DNA of 32,547 bases from Candidatus Omnitrophota bacterium (GTDB lineage: Bacteria > Omnitrophota > Gorgyraeia > Gygaellales > Profunditerraquicolaceae), in assembly GCA_003598135.1 (NCBI GenBank), contig QZKA01000022.1, positions 1-32,547 of the forward strand, read 5' to 3'. Positions 8,176-15,246 of this stretch are shown here, in pieces (the stretch's first letter is position 1; every line of letters starts with the position of its first letter). The notes under the pieces are model-generated. The model ran no database searches, was not told the DNA's origin, and saw only the letters and a program-made list of their open reading frames with translations. A program made the translations under genes and the position numbers.

Positions 8176-8215
8176 TAAAAAATAACCGGAAATACTAAAC
8201 AATAAGGAGGAAATC

Positions 8216-8689
8216 ATGGGAAAAGAAGCCAAGAAAATCGTAAATCTCGACTTGAAAGACCTGCTCAATGAATTGAACAAAGCCTATGCCGACGAATGGC
8301 TGGCGCATTATGCCTATCTCTACCTTGCCCGTACCGTAACCGGAGCTGGCTACGAAGATATGGCCGAGATGCTTGAAGAGACCGCTAAGCAGGAAGCCGA
8401 ACACGCCGAAGAGCTGGCTAACCGGATTCTTGAATTAGGAGGCACTTTCATCGCGAGTATCTCTGATCTTGAAAAGAATGCCAATTACCCCTATCCTAAG
8501 CTTTCCAAGGCTACGGACGACTACGATGCTATTATCAAAACAGTCACCGATGCCGAGGCAGGCGCCATTGATGTCTACAACAGGATTGCGTTAAAGACCC
8601 AAGGAAAAGATCACGTCACTTACCAGCTCGTCTGCCATATCCTCTCGGAGGAGGCGCAGCACGAAGAGAAATTTGAGGACTTGAAGTAA
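8216..8689 (+). CDS. Ferritin-like diiron protein
   Basis: The 157-residue protein is a four-helix bundle with duplicated diiron motifs: Glu27 in A-D-E-W-L-A-H-Y, Glu60/His63 (E-A-E-H), Glu114 in D-A-E-A-G, and Glu146/His149 (E-A-Q-H). This is the ferritin/rubrerythrin superfamily pattern. There is no C-terminal rubredoxin domain, so it is not a classical rubrerythrin; length fits a bacterioferritin-like or Dps-like protein. It probably detoxifies peroxide or stores iron, with Hrb upstream and superoxide reductase 23 bases downstream as functional neighbours. Superoxide reductase makes H2O2, which a diiron protein like this could remove. The exact subfamily is uncertain. Confidence 0.85.
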   Translation: MGKEAKKIVNLDLKDLLNELNKAYADEWLAHYAYLYLARTVTGAGYEDMAEMLEETAKQEAEHAEELANRILELGGTFIASISDLEKNANYPYPKLSKATDDYDAIIKTVTDAEAGAIDVYNRIALKTQGKDHVTYQLVCHILSEEAQHEEKFEDLK

Positions 8690-8712
8690 TTATTTAGAGA
8701 AAGGAAAAAGCA

Positions 8713-9108
8713 ATGCCAGAATTCAAAGAGTTATTTCAAGCTGCCGATTGGAAGAAAGAGAAACATGTCCCTGTTATTGAGGTTGCCGTTAAAATAAAAA
8801 AAGGGGAGATGCTTAAAGCAACGGTAAGCGTAGGCAAGGAAATCCCTCACCCGAATACCACCGAGCACCACATCAGATGGATTGAGGTGCATTTTCTTCC
8901 CGACGCAGAAAAATTTCCCTATCAGGTCGCAAGGGCAGAATTTGTTGCTCATGGAGAATCGACGCAAGGCCCGAATACAAGCACGGTTTTTACTTCTCCG
9001 TCAGTTTCTTTTGAATTCAAGACCGAGAAACCCGGAACCGTGTTTGCCGTTTCGTATTGCAATATCCACGGCCTCTGGCAGAATGCCCAACGGATAGAAA
9101 TCGCCTAA
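8713..9108 (+). CDS. Superoxide reductase (neelaredoxin, 1Fe type)
   Basis: The 131-residue protein has all five ligands of the Fe(His)4Cys centre: His18, His46, His52, Cys116 and His119. Spacing matches the Pyrococcus enzyme. The conserved E-K-H motif (residues 16-18) supplies the mobile Glu/Lys pair near the iron. There is no N-terminal desulforedoxin domain, so it is the class II (neelaredoxin) form. It reduces superoxide to hydrogen peroxide without producing O2, a typical anaerobe strategy, using rubredoxin electrons that Hrb could provide. A GAAAGGAA ribosome-binding site precedes ATG 8713. Confidence 0.95.
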   Translation: MPEFKELFQAADWKKEKHVPVIEVAVKIKKGEMLKATVSVGKEIPHPNTTEHHIRWIEVHFLPDAEKFPYQVARAEFVAHGESTQGPNTSTVFTSPSVSFEFKTEKPGTVFAVSYCNIHGLWQNAQRIEIA

Positions 9109-9120
9109 TACGCTTTGACC

Positions 9121-9594
9121 ATGAAAGAGCTCAACGACGATATAGCGCAACTCCTGCGCGATCAGGGATCCGTCACTGTCTCTACGCTCGACGCCTCAGG
9201 CTCGATACATAGTGCCTGCAAGGGAATAGTGGATATTGAAAAGAAGGGCCGCATCTATTTGCTTGACCTTTACTTGAGAAGGACCTTTGCCAACCTCAAG
9301 CGCAACCCCTCTATCAGTATTACGGTATGCGACGAGCATCGCTTTATTGGGTATTGCCTTAAAGGGAAGGCAAAGATAATGAAGAGCCAGGATGTGGGCC
9401 CTCACATAATGAAGGCCTGGGAAGACAAAATATCTTCCCGAATCTCTAAAAGGATCGTGAAGAATGTACGCGGAGAAAAAGGCCACCCCTTGCATCCGGA
9501 GGCCATGTTGCCCAGGCCAGAATATATGATTGTCATGGAGGTGCACGAGACCGTTGATCTTGCGCCAATACCCATAAAACACAGAGCGCTTTAA
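9121..9594 (+). CDS. Pyridoxamine 5'-phosphate oxidase-like FMN-binding protein
   Basis: The 157-residue protein looks like the PNPOx split-barrel fold: an N-terminal V-T-V-S-T-L-D-A-S-G strand pair, a central R-R-T-F-A-N-L-K-R-N-P block and G-K-A-K-I-M. Such proteins bind FMN or other flavins and act as small flavin reductases or stress proteins; a true PdxH role is unlikely because PdxH C-terminal motifs are absent. ATG 9121 is preferred over a TTG six bases upstream; neither has a strong ribosome-binding site. It lies 12 bases after the superoxide reductase gene and 10 before the glutaredoxin gene, so it belongs to the redox operon. Confidence 0.75.
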   Translation: MKELNDDIAQLLRDQGSVTVSTLDASGSIHSACKGIVDIEKKGRIYLLDLYLRRTFANLKRNPSISITVCDEHRFIGYCLKGKAKIMKSQDVGPHIMKAWEDKISSRISKRIVKNVRGEKGHPLHPEAMLPRPEYMIVMEVHETVDLAPIPIKHRAL

Positions 9595-9604
9595 GGAGGA
9601 AGGA

Positions 9605-9850
9605 ATGGATCAGAAAGTTATAGTGTATAGTACTCCCACATGCCCGTGGTGTATCAGGATAAAACAATTCCTCAAAGATAATAATGTCGCCTTTGAAAAC
9701 TATGATGTGTCTTCTGACCAGGCAAAGGCTGAAGAGATGATCCAGAAATCAGGGCAGATGGGTGTGCCGGTTTTGGATATTGCGGGCCAGATAATAATCG
9801 GTTTTGATAAGGAAAGAATAACCAAGGCGCTGGGCTTAGCCTCGCAGTAG
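9605..9850 (+). CDS. Glutaredoxin-like thiol-disulfide protein
   Basis: The 81-residue thioredoxin-fold protein has the active site C13-P-W-C16, the cis-proline motif G-V-P-V-L, and a C-terminal G-F-D-K-E-R-I helix typical of the short NrdH/YruB-like glutaredoxins of anaerobes. It would reduce protein or mixed disulfides in the cytoplasm. An AAGGAGGAAGG ribosome-binding site stands directly before ATG 9605. It is the last gene of the redox cluster; a new promoter starts 30 bases after it. Confidence 0.9.
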   Translation: MDQKVIVYSTPTCPWCIRIKQFLKDNNVAFENYDVSSDQAKAEEMIQKSGQMGVPVLDIAGQIIIGFDKERITKALGLASQ

Positions 9851-9879
9851 GCAGCGTTATCCGGCAACAGGAAAATCCT

Positions 9880-9908
9880 TTGTTTTAAAGGCATAAATTT
9901 GATATAAT
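9880..9908 (+). promoter_or_regulatory. Promoter of the sulfur-transfer operon
   Basis: TTGTTT (9880-9885), a 17-base spacer and TATAAT (9903-9908), about 40 bases before ATG 9956. No terminator is visible after the preceding gene, so read-through is also possible. Confidence 0.55.
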
Positions 9909-9955
9909 TTTTTCTTAGCCTTTTCACACACTACCGGCAGGAAAAGAGTGGACGT

Positions 9956-11158
9956 ATGAGAACAATCAAGGAAATCAACGAGAAGATAAAAAAGGGCCAG
10001 GTAGTCGTTGCGACTGCCGAAGAAATCATTGAGCTCGCCGAAAAGAAAGGCATTAAAAAAGCAGCCCAGGAAGTAGATGTAGTGACCACTGGGACATTCG
10101 GCCCCATGTGTTCTTCGGGCGCGTATTTTAATGTCGGCCACTCAAAGCCCCGGGTAAAGCTCGGTGGAGGGGTATGTAAATTTAACGATGTGCCTGCGTA
10201 TACCGGATTTGCCGCTGTGGATGTGTATCTGGGTGCGACCGCGCTTCCTGATGACGACCCGCGCAATAAAATCTATCCCGGAGAATTCCGCTACGGAGGA
10301 GGGCACGTCATCCAAGAGTTGCTTGAAGGAAAAGATGTGCGGCTTGAAGCTGTTGCCTATGGCACCGATTGCTATCCCCGCAAGAAACTGGAAACATTGA
10401 TCAAGCTTCAGGATATGAACGAGGCGGTGCTGTTTAATATAAGGAATTGTTACCAGAATTATAACGTTGCGGTTAACCTTTCGGAAAAGATCATTTACAC
10501 ATATATGGGCGTACTCATGCCGCGCCTGGGCAATGCGAATTATTGTTCGGCGGGCCAGCTATCCCCGCTTTTAAAAGACCCTTATTATAAGACGATCGGC
10601 ATCGGCACCAAGATCTTTTTGGGGGGCGGCATAGGGTATGTCGCATGGCATGGCACACAGCACAACCCTTCCGTGAAGAGAAAACCCAATGGCGTGCCGG
10701 CAGCCCCTTCAGGGACATTGGCGGTTATAGGAGATTTAAAACAGATGAAGGCAGAGTGGCTGCGAGGCACCAGCATGGTCGGTTACGGCACGACGCTGAC
10801 CGTCGGAATAGGGGTACCTGTTCCCATCCTGAATGAAGAAATTGCGCAGCAGGTTGCAACCAAAGATGAAGACCTCTATGCACCTGTCGTAGATTACAGT
10901 CAAAACTATCCGCAGTGTATACCAGGGGCACTGGGGGAAGTAAGCTATGCCCAGCTGAAGTCCGGAAAGATCAAAATAGAAGGCAAGGCCGTTCCTACAG
11001 GAGCGCTTTCCAGCTATGCGAAGGCAAAAGAGATAGCAGAGGAATTGAAATTCTGGATCCAAAAAAGGGATTTTATCTTGAGCGAGCCTGTTGCGTCATT
11101 GCCGGGCGCTGAATCCGGTTATGGTTTTAAGCCCCTGCATGAGAGGCCGGTTACATAG
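9956..11158 (+). CDS. DUF39 homocysteine-biosynthesis protein (aspartate-semialdehyde sulfurtransferase type)
   Basis: The 400-residue protein is a DUF39 member. Methanogen homologues (MA1821 type) work with a NIL-ferredoxin to convert aspartate semialdehyde to homocysteine using a protein persulfide. Conserved cysteines are visible at Cys52 (G-P-M-C-S-S-G) and Cys139 (G-T-D-C-Y-P); these probably correspond to the two persulfide-carrying residues described for the methanogen protein, but I aligned them only by memory. Glycine-rich blocks such as G-G-G-I-G-Y-V-A-W-H-G-T are also typical. The C-terminal CBS pair of the methanogen protein is absent. The gene heads an operon with IscU, NIL-ferredoxin and IscS, which strongly supports a sulfur-relay role. 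Confidence 0.9.
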   Translation: MRTIKEINEKIKKGQVVVATAEEIIELAEKKGIKKAAQEVDVVTTGTFGPMCSSGAYFNVGHSKPRVKLGGGVCKFNDVPAYTGFAAVDVYLGATALPDDDPRNKIYPGEFRYGGGHVIQELLEGKDVRLEAVAYGTDCYPRKKLETLIKLQDMNEAVLFNIRNCYQNYNVAVNLSEKIIYTYMGVLMPRLGNANYCSAGQLSPLLKDPYYKTIGIGTKIFLGGGIGYVAWHGTQHNPSVKRKPNGVPAAPSGTLAVIGDLKQMKAEWLRGTSMVGYGTTLTVGIGVPVPILNEEIAQQVATKDEDLYAPVVDYSQNYPQCIPGALGEVSYAQLKSGKIKIEGKAVPTGALSSYAKAKEIAEELKFWIQKRDFILSEPVASLPGAESGYGFKPLHERPVT

Positions 11159-11175
11159 TTTGACAGGAGGGAACG

Positions 11176-11565
11176 TTGGAAGGCTATAGCAATAAATTAA
11201 TGGAATATTTTCTGCACCCCCGCAATGTGGGAGAGATCGAGAATCCCAGCGGCAAGGGGCGCGTAGGCAATGTGGTGTGCGGAGATATTATGGAGCTTTA
11301 CATCAAGGTTGAGAATAATATTATTACGGATGCGAAGTTTAAGACCTTGGGTTGCGGTGCGGCAATAGCGACTTCATCTATCGTGACCGAGATGGTGAAG
11401 GGTAAGACCCTTGACGAGGCGCTTAAGGTTTCCAATAAAGCGGTAGTCGAGGCGCTGGGCGGACTACCGCAGCATAAGCTTCATTGTTCTGTCTTGGCAG
11501 AGCAGGCATTGAAAGCAGCTATTGAGGATTATCAGAGTAAACAGGCAGGAGGCGCTCGTTCATGA
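11176..11565 (+). CDS. iscU: IscU-type Fe-S cluster scaffold
   Basis: The 129-residue protein carries the three scaffold cysteines Cys35, Cys60 and Cys104, plus Asp37 in the V-C-G-D motif that tunes cluster release. The L-P-P-V-K chaperone-recognition motif of proteobacterial IscU is replaced by G-L-P-Q-H-K just before the third Cys. The start is TTG 11176, set by an excellent ribosome-binding site (AGGAGGG, 11164-11170); homology begins right there. It lies 17 bases after the DUF39 gene and overlaps the next start by ATGA. Its partner desulfurase is encoded two genes downstream. It may also deliver clusters to the ferredoxin encoded next. Confidence 0.93.
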   Translation: MEGYSNKLMEYFLHPRNVGEIENPSGKGRVGNVVCGDIMELYIKVENNIITDAKFKTLGCGAAIATSSIVTEMVKGKTLDEALKVSNKAVVEALGGLPQHKLHCSVLAEQALKAAIEDYQSKQAGGARS

Positions 11566-11969
11566 TCTCTAAGCGCATCGTATTGCATTTTCCACAACGC
11601 ATCGCAGAAAAGCCCATTGTATATAAATTGGTCAAAGAATACAATCTCACCTTTAATATCCTCAAGGCCTATGTGACCCCACAGGAAGAAGGGCTTTTGG
11701 TAATGGAATTGAGCGGCAAGGATGATGATTTCAAGAAAGGTATTGAGTACCTTCAATCTTCTGGAGTTAAAATCCAGCCTTTAAGTGAAGACGTTATCCG
11801 CAATGAAGTCAAGTGTACGGATTGCGGGGTATGTGTACCTGTGTGTCCTACGCAGGCACTGGTCGTAGACCCGCTCACCCGTAAAGTCCACTTTTACGAC
11901 AACAAATGCGTTGCCTGTGAATTGTGCGTCAAGATCTGTCCTACAAGGGCAATGGAGATTCATTTTTAA
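11562..11969 (+). CDS. NIL-domain ferredoxin (homocysteine-pathway partner of DUF39)
   Basis: The 135-residue protein has an N-terminal NIL domain (~1-75) followed by two 4Fe-4S motifs: C-T-D-C-G-V-C-V-P-V-C-P and C-V-A-C-E-L-C-V-K-I-C-P. This is the architecture of the methanogen MA1822 protein, required with DUF39 for homocysteine formation, where the ferredoxin part is thought to supply electrons for persulfide reduction. NIL domains also occur in methionine transporters, fitting a methionine/homocysteine theme. It overlaps iscU by four bases (ATGA) and ends one base before iscS, so translation is probably coupled. Confidence 0.9.
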   Translation: MISKRIVLHFPQRIAEKPIVYKLVKEYNLTFNILKAYVTPQEEGLLVMELSGKDDDFKKGIEYLQSSGVKIQPLSEDVIRNEVKCTDCGVCVPVCPTQALVVDPLTRKVHFYDNKCVACELCVKICPTRAMEIHF

Positions 11970-11970
11970 G

Positions 11971-13143
11971 ATGGAAGACACAAAGAAAATTTATCTTGAT
12001 TACGCGGCGACAACCCCTACCGACCCCGAGGTTATTGCGGCAATGCAGCCGTATTTCTTCGATTCTTTCGGTAATCCCTCCAGCATCCATTCATTTGGCC
12101 AGGATGCAAAGAAAGGGATCGAGGATGCCCGCCAGAAACTCGCCTCTTTTTTGGGTGCAAAACCAGCTGAAATCGTCTTTACCTCAGGGGGAACCGAATC
12201 AGACAATATGAGTCTGATTGCCGTCGCGCACGAAAATGCGCAAAAAGGGAATCATATTATTACTACACGTATTGAACACCATGCGGTTCTTGAGCCAGCT
12301 CGATTACTCCAGAAACAAGGAATGAAGGTAACATACGTCAAAACAAGCAAGGAGGGGCTCGTTGACCCCTCGGATATCAAAAAGGCGATAACAGCCAAGA
12401 CCATTCTTATTTCCGTAATGCACGCCAATAACGAAATCGGCACTATTCAGCCTATCGCCGAAATAGGCAGAATCGCTAGGGAAAAAGGAATTTATTTTCA
12501 TAGCGACGCAGTTCAGACTATAGGTCATATACCGGTTAAGACAGACGAGCTCAACGTAGATTTATTATCCCTCTCTGCGCACAAATTCTATGGCCCTAAA
12601 GGAGTAGGGGCTCTTTATATCAGGAAAGGAACGCGCATCGGAAATTACTTGTACGGAGGCGACCAGGAGAACGGCAGGCGCGCCTCTACCCATAATACAG
12701 CCGGTATTGTCGGCCTTGGCAAGGCAATAGAATTGTGCGAGAAACAAATGGATGCGGAAGCCAAGCTCCAAATTCAATTGCGCGATACCCTCATTAGAGA
12801 AATCCCTGAGCGGGTGCAAGAGGTTGTGCTCAACGGCCATCCGACACAGAGGCTTCCTAATAACGTGAATTTTTCCATACGCTATATTGAAGGCGAGTCC
12901 TTGCTTCTTAATTTGGATATGCTGGGTATTGCTGCCTCGACTGGTTCGGCATGCACGTCAACCTCGCTTGAACCTTCACATGTGCTTTTGGCTATCGGGC
13001 TACCGCATGAGATCGCTCACGGTTCATTAAGGCTGACACTGGGGCGCTGGAGCAAGAAATCGGACGTAGAGCAGTTTTTGCATTACCTTCCTGAAGTTGT
13101 TGAGAAACTACGCGCTATGTCTCCTCTCTACCATAAAAAATAA
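11971..13143 (+). CDS. iscS: Cysteine desulfurase (IscS/NifS family)
   Basis: This 390-residue PLP enzyme removes sulfur from cysteine and carries it as a persulfide. The PLP-binding Lys205 lies in S-A-H-K-F-Y-G-P-K-G, and the persulfide-carrying Cys328 in G-S-A-C-T-S-T-S, the class I (IscS/NifS) loop type. N-terminal motif Y-L-D-Y-A-A-T-T-P and T-E-S-D-N are also present. ATG 11971 was chosen because homology starts there, although the frame is open upstream inside the NIL-ferredoxin gene. It probably feeds IscU, the DUF39 protein and MnmA (encoded at 17536). Its stop overlaps the next start codon by one base. Confidence 0.96.
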   Translation: MEDTKKIYLDYAATTPTDPEVIAAMQPYFFDSFGNPSSIHSFGQDAKKGIEDARQKLASFLGAKPAEIVFTSGGTESDNMSLIAVAHENAQKGNHIITTRIEHHAVLEPARLLQKQGMKVTYVKTSKEGLVDPSDIKKAITAKTILISVMHANNEIGTIQPIAEIGRIAREKGIYFHSDAVQTIGHIPVKTDELNVDLLSLSAHKFYGPKGVGALYIRKGTRIGNYLYGGDQENGRRASTHNTAGIVGLGKAIELCEKQMDAEAKLQIQLRDTLIREIPERVQEVVLNGHPTQRLPNNVNFSIRYIEGESLLLNLDMLGIAASTGSACTSTSLEPSHVLLAIGLPHEIAHGSLRLTLGRWSKKSDVEQFLHYLPEVVEKLRAMSPLYHKK

Positions 13144-14210
13144 TGCGCAGAAATAAAATAGCAACGCCTAAGCTTCCTGCTTTAGGCAAAATCCCGCCGG
13201 AATTCTTCAACAAAGTCATTTATCCTAAGCTTGGTGCCAAAGACAATTCGGTGCTGGTTAAACCGCAGCACGGAGTCGATTTTGGGGTGATTGCACTGGG
13301 CAAAGATGTCGCGGTATTATCAACCGACCCTTTCTATATCGCCCGGGAGCTGGGAATTGAAAAAGCTGCATGGTTTGCGGTTCATATTATTGCCAGCGAT
13401 GTGGCAGTGAGCGGCATCCGGCCGAGATTCTTATCAATCGATCTTAACCTTCCTCCCGAAATCACCGAGCAGGAATTAATGCGGTTATGGAGCGTAGTGC
13501 ATAGCGAATGTAGAAAACTGGGCATAAACGTAGTCACCGGGCATACTGCCCGGTATGCCGGCTGTAACTATCCGATGGTAGGAGGTGCTACCATGATTGG
13601 TGTCGGCAGAAGAGAAAAATTGATCATCCCCCATGCCCAGCCAGGGGACCTTATTGTTATTTCAAAAGGTCCGGCGATTGAGACCACCGGTCTTATGGCT
13701 GCATATTTCCCCCAGTTTCTTAAAAATCGTTACAGCAGTTCTTTTGTTAAGAAAGCGCAGGATGTCTATTTTCAGATGTCTACTGTCAAGGACGCTCAGA
13801 TTACTGCTTCCATAGGGGGCGTACAGGCAATGCATGACGCTACCGAATGCGGCATATTGGGAGGCTTATATGAAATGGCCATACATTGCCGCGTAGGCAT
13901 GCGTATTCATTTAGACAAGATAGTTGTCCAGGAGGCGGTGAGGAAAACCTGTGCGTGTTTTGATATTGACCTTTTTAGTGCAATCAGCGAAGGTACCTTG
14001 CTTGCAATAGTCAAGAAACAGCGCGCGCATGCAGTGGTAAAGGCGTTAAAGGCGCACGCCATACCCTCCAGCATTGCCGGTGAAATAGTCCCTCAGAAAG
14101 AAGGGATCTATGTGCATAAGGGCAAGAGCAAAAAGAGGCTGGTCCACCCGCGCATAGACCCATTCTGGCAGAAATTCGAAGAATATCTAAAAAAAACCAA
14201 TGCAAGATAG
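13143..14210 (+). CDS. PurM/HypE-like (AIR synthase-related) ATP-binding protein
   Basis: The 355-residue protein shows the AIR-synthase fold: an N-terminal half with A-S-D-V-A-V-S-G and a G-H-T-A-R-Y motif, then a C-terminal half with H-D-A-T-E-C-G-I-L-G-G-L-Y-E-M and S-E-G-T-L-L-A-I. Superfamily members PurM, PurL, HypE, ThiL and SelD all use ATP to activate an oxygen for substitution. It lacks the C-terminal Cys of HypE and the Sec/Cys-Lys start of SelD, so I would not call it either, though such genes are often labelled hydrogenase maturation protein. Its stop-start overlaps with iscS and birA place it in the sulfur operon; the substrate is unknown. Confidence 0.8.
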   Translation: MRRNKIATPKLPALGKIPPEFFNKVIYPKLGAKDNSVLVKPQHGVDFGVIALGKDVAVLSTDPFYIARELGIEKAAWFAVHIIASDVAVSGIRPRFLSIDLNLPPEITEQELMRLWSVVHSECRKLGINVVTGHTARYAGCNYPMVGGATMIGVGRREKLIIPHAQPGDLIVISKGPAIETTGLMAAYFPQFLKNRYSSSFVKKAQDVYFQMSTVKDAQITASIGGVQAMHDATECGILGGLYEMAIHCRVGMRIHLDKIVVQEAVRKTCACFDIDLFSAISEGTLLAIVKKQRAHAVVKALKAHAIPSSIAGEIVPQKEGIYVHKGKSKKRLVHPRIDPFWQKFEEYLKKTNAR

Positions 14211-15156
14211 AATCATTTCTTTTTTAAAAGAAAAAGAAGGATACATTTCTGGAGACCAGCTTGCCCATAGGCTTAAGATCAGCAGGCAGGCACTTTGGAA
14301 ACACGTGCAGGAGTTGCGGGATGCCGGATATGAAATTGTGGCGATTCCTCATTTAGGCTATCAGCTTGTTTCTATCCCGGACAGGCTTTTTCCTCAAGAG
14401 GTGCACGAGGGCTTGCACACACACTGCATCGGGAAAAAGATATATTATTTCGACAAACTTTCTTCTACGATGGATGAGGCCATGCGGTTGGGTTTTGAGA
14501 ATGCCCCAGAAGGCACCGTAGTTATCGCCGAATCGCAGGGTTGCGGAAGAGGAAGGATGGGACGGCAGTGGGTTTCTCCAAAATATAAAGGCATTTACCT
14601 ATCTTTGATCGTCAAGCCGAATATTATTCCCTCGCAAACCCCGCTGCTTACGCTTATGACCGCAGTATGTGTGTGTGAAGCAATAAGGCAGACGACGGGC
14701 CTGGAGGCCCAAATCAAATGGCCTAACGATATTCTTCTTGCGCATCGCAAGGTTTCAGGCATCTTAACTGAATTGAAGGCAGAACTGGATGCTGTATCGT
14801 TTGTCCTTATCGGCATAGGATTAAATGTGAATAGCGAAAGGAGCGTGTTGCCCGAAGGCGCTACTTCATTAAAAGAACAGCTTAAAGGCGCGGTAAACCG
14901 CCTGGCGCTGCTTAAATACCTCCTGCAAAGCCTTGAGGATTACTATTTCCTTTTTAAAAAGGAAGGGCCGGAACCAATCCTTGCGCGCTGGCGTTCTTAT
15001 GCGCTGACCTTAGGTAAAAGGGTAAAGGTGATGTATCAGAGAAGGCACGTTGAGGGAGAGGCGCTTGATATTGATGACGACGGAGGGCTCTTGATTCGTA
15101 ATGATGCAGGGCTCATAGATAAGGTGACTGCGGGCGATGTGATACATTGCCGTTAA
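14200..15156 (+). CDS. birA: BirA bifunctional biotin ligase and biotin-operon repressor
   Basis: The 318-residue protein has an N-terminal helix-turn-helix (about residues 14-50; G-D-Q-L-A-H-R-L-K-I-S-R-Q-A-L-W-K-H) followed by the biotin protein ligase catalytic domain with G-C-G-R-G-R-M-G-R-Q-W (114-124) and K-W-P-N-D-I (173-178), and a C-terminal SH3-like domain. It attaches biotin to carboxylases via biotinyl-AMP. The DNA-binding domain makes it a candidate repressor as well. A BirA-like operator starts at its own stop codon and covers the -35 of the next gene, a TonB-dependent receptor. It overlaps the preceding gene by 11 bases. Confidence 0.96.
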   Translation: MQDRIISFLKEKEGYISGDQLAHRLKISRQALWKHVQELRDAGYEIVAIPHLGYQLVSIPDRLFPQEVHEGLHTHCIGKKIYYFDKLSSTMDEAMRLGFENAPEGTVVIAESQGCGRGRMGRQWVSPKYKGIYLSLIVKPNIIPSQTPLLTLMTAVCVCEAIRQTTGLEAQIKWPNDILLAHRKVSGILTELKAELDAVSFVLIGIGLNVNSERSVLPEGATSLKEQLKGAVNRLALLKYLLQSLEDYYFLFKKEGPEPILARWRSYALTLGKRVKVMYQRRHVEGEALDIDDDGGLLIRNDAGLIDKVTAGDVIHCR

Positions 15157-15187
15157 TGTAAACTAATAAATTTTTTCTGGTTGACAA
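15156..15187 (+). promoter_or_regulatory. Predicted BirA operator (biotin box)
   Basis: Left half ATGTAAACT (15156-15164) and right half GGTTGACAA (15179-15187) with a 14-base spacer. The published bacterial BirA consensus, from memory, is TTGTAAACC-N14/15-GGTTTACAA; this site matches 15 of the 18 half-site bases. The right half contains the -35 TTGACA of the following promoter, so bound BirA would block it. The site begins immediately downstream of a birA gene that encodes a DNA-binding domain. Confidence 0.72.
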
Positions 15188-15209
15188 TTATCCCGGCACT
15201 ACATATAAT
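15181..15209 (+). promoter_or_regulatory. Perfect-consensus promoter of the TonB-dependent receptor
   Basis: TTGACA (15181-15186), exactly 17 bases, TATAAT (15204-15209): all twelve consensus bases match. The -35 lies inside the predicted BirA operator; the -10 lies in the loop of an inverted repeat (15192-15219). Such a strong promoter is sensible only if tightly repressed. Confidence 0.85.
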
Positions 15210-15228
15210 AAATGCCGGGTATTTTTTT
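15192..15228 (+). terminator. Terminator of the sulfur/birA operon, overlapping the downstream promoter
   Basis: CCCGGCA (15192-15198) pairs with TGCCGGG (15213-15219); a 14-base loop separates them and a run of eight Ts in TATTTTTTTTA follows. It would end transcription coming from birA. Because the next promoter would start RNA near 15216, inside the second arm, its own transcript escapes the hairpin. The repeat could instead be a second operator. Confidence 0.65.
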
Positions 15229-15246
15229 TATCGAAAGCTATGCCGC

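Noticed and set aside
8216..8689. Rubrerythrin
   Set aside because: Diiron motifs fit, but the C-terminal rubredoxin domain that defines classical rubrerythrin is missing.
13143..14210. Hydrogenase maturation protein HypE or selenophosphate synthetase
   Set aside because: The HypE C-terminal Cys motif and the SelD N-terminal Cys/Sec-Lys motif are absent, and no hydrogenase or selenium genes are near.
15181..15246. In-frame TTG at 15181 as start of the TonB-dependent receptor
   Set aside because: It is the -35 hexamer, and the extra residues would precede a normal signal peptide that begins at ATG 15247.
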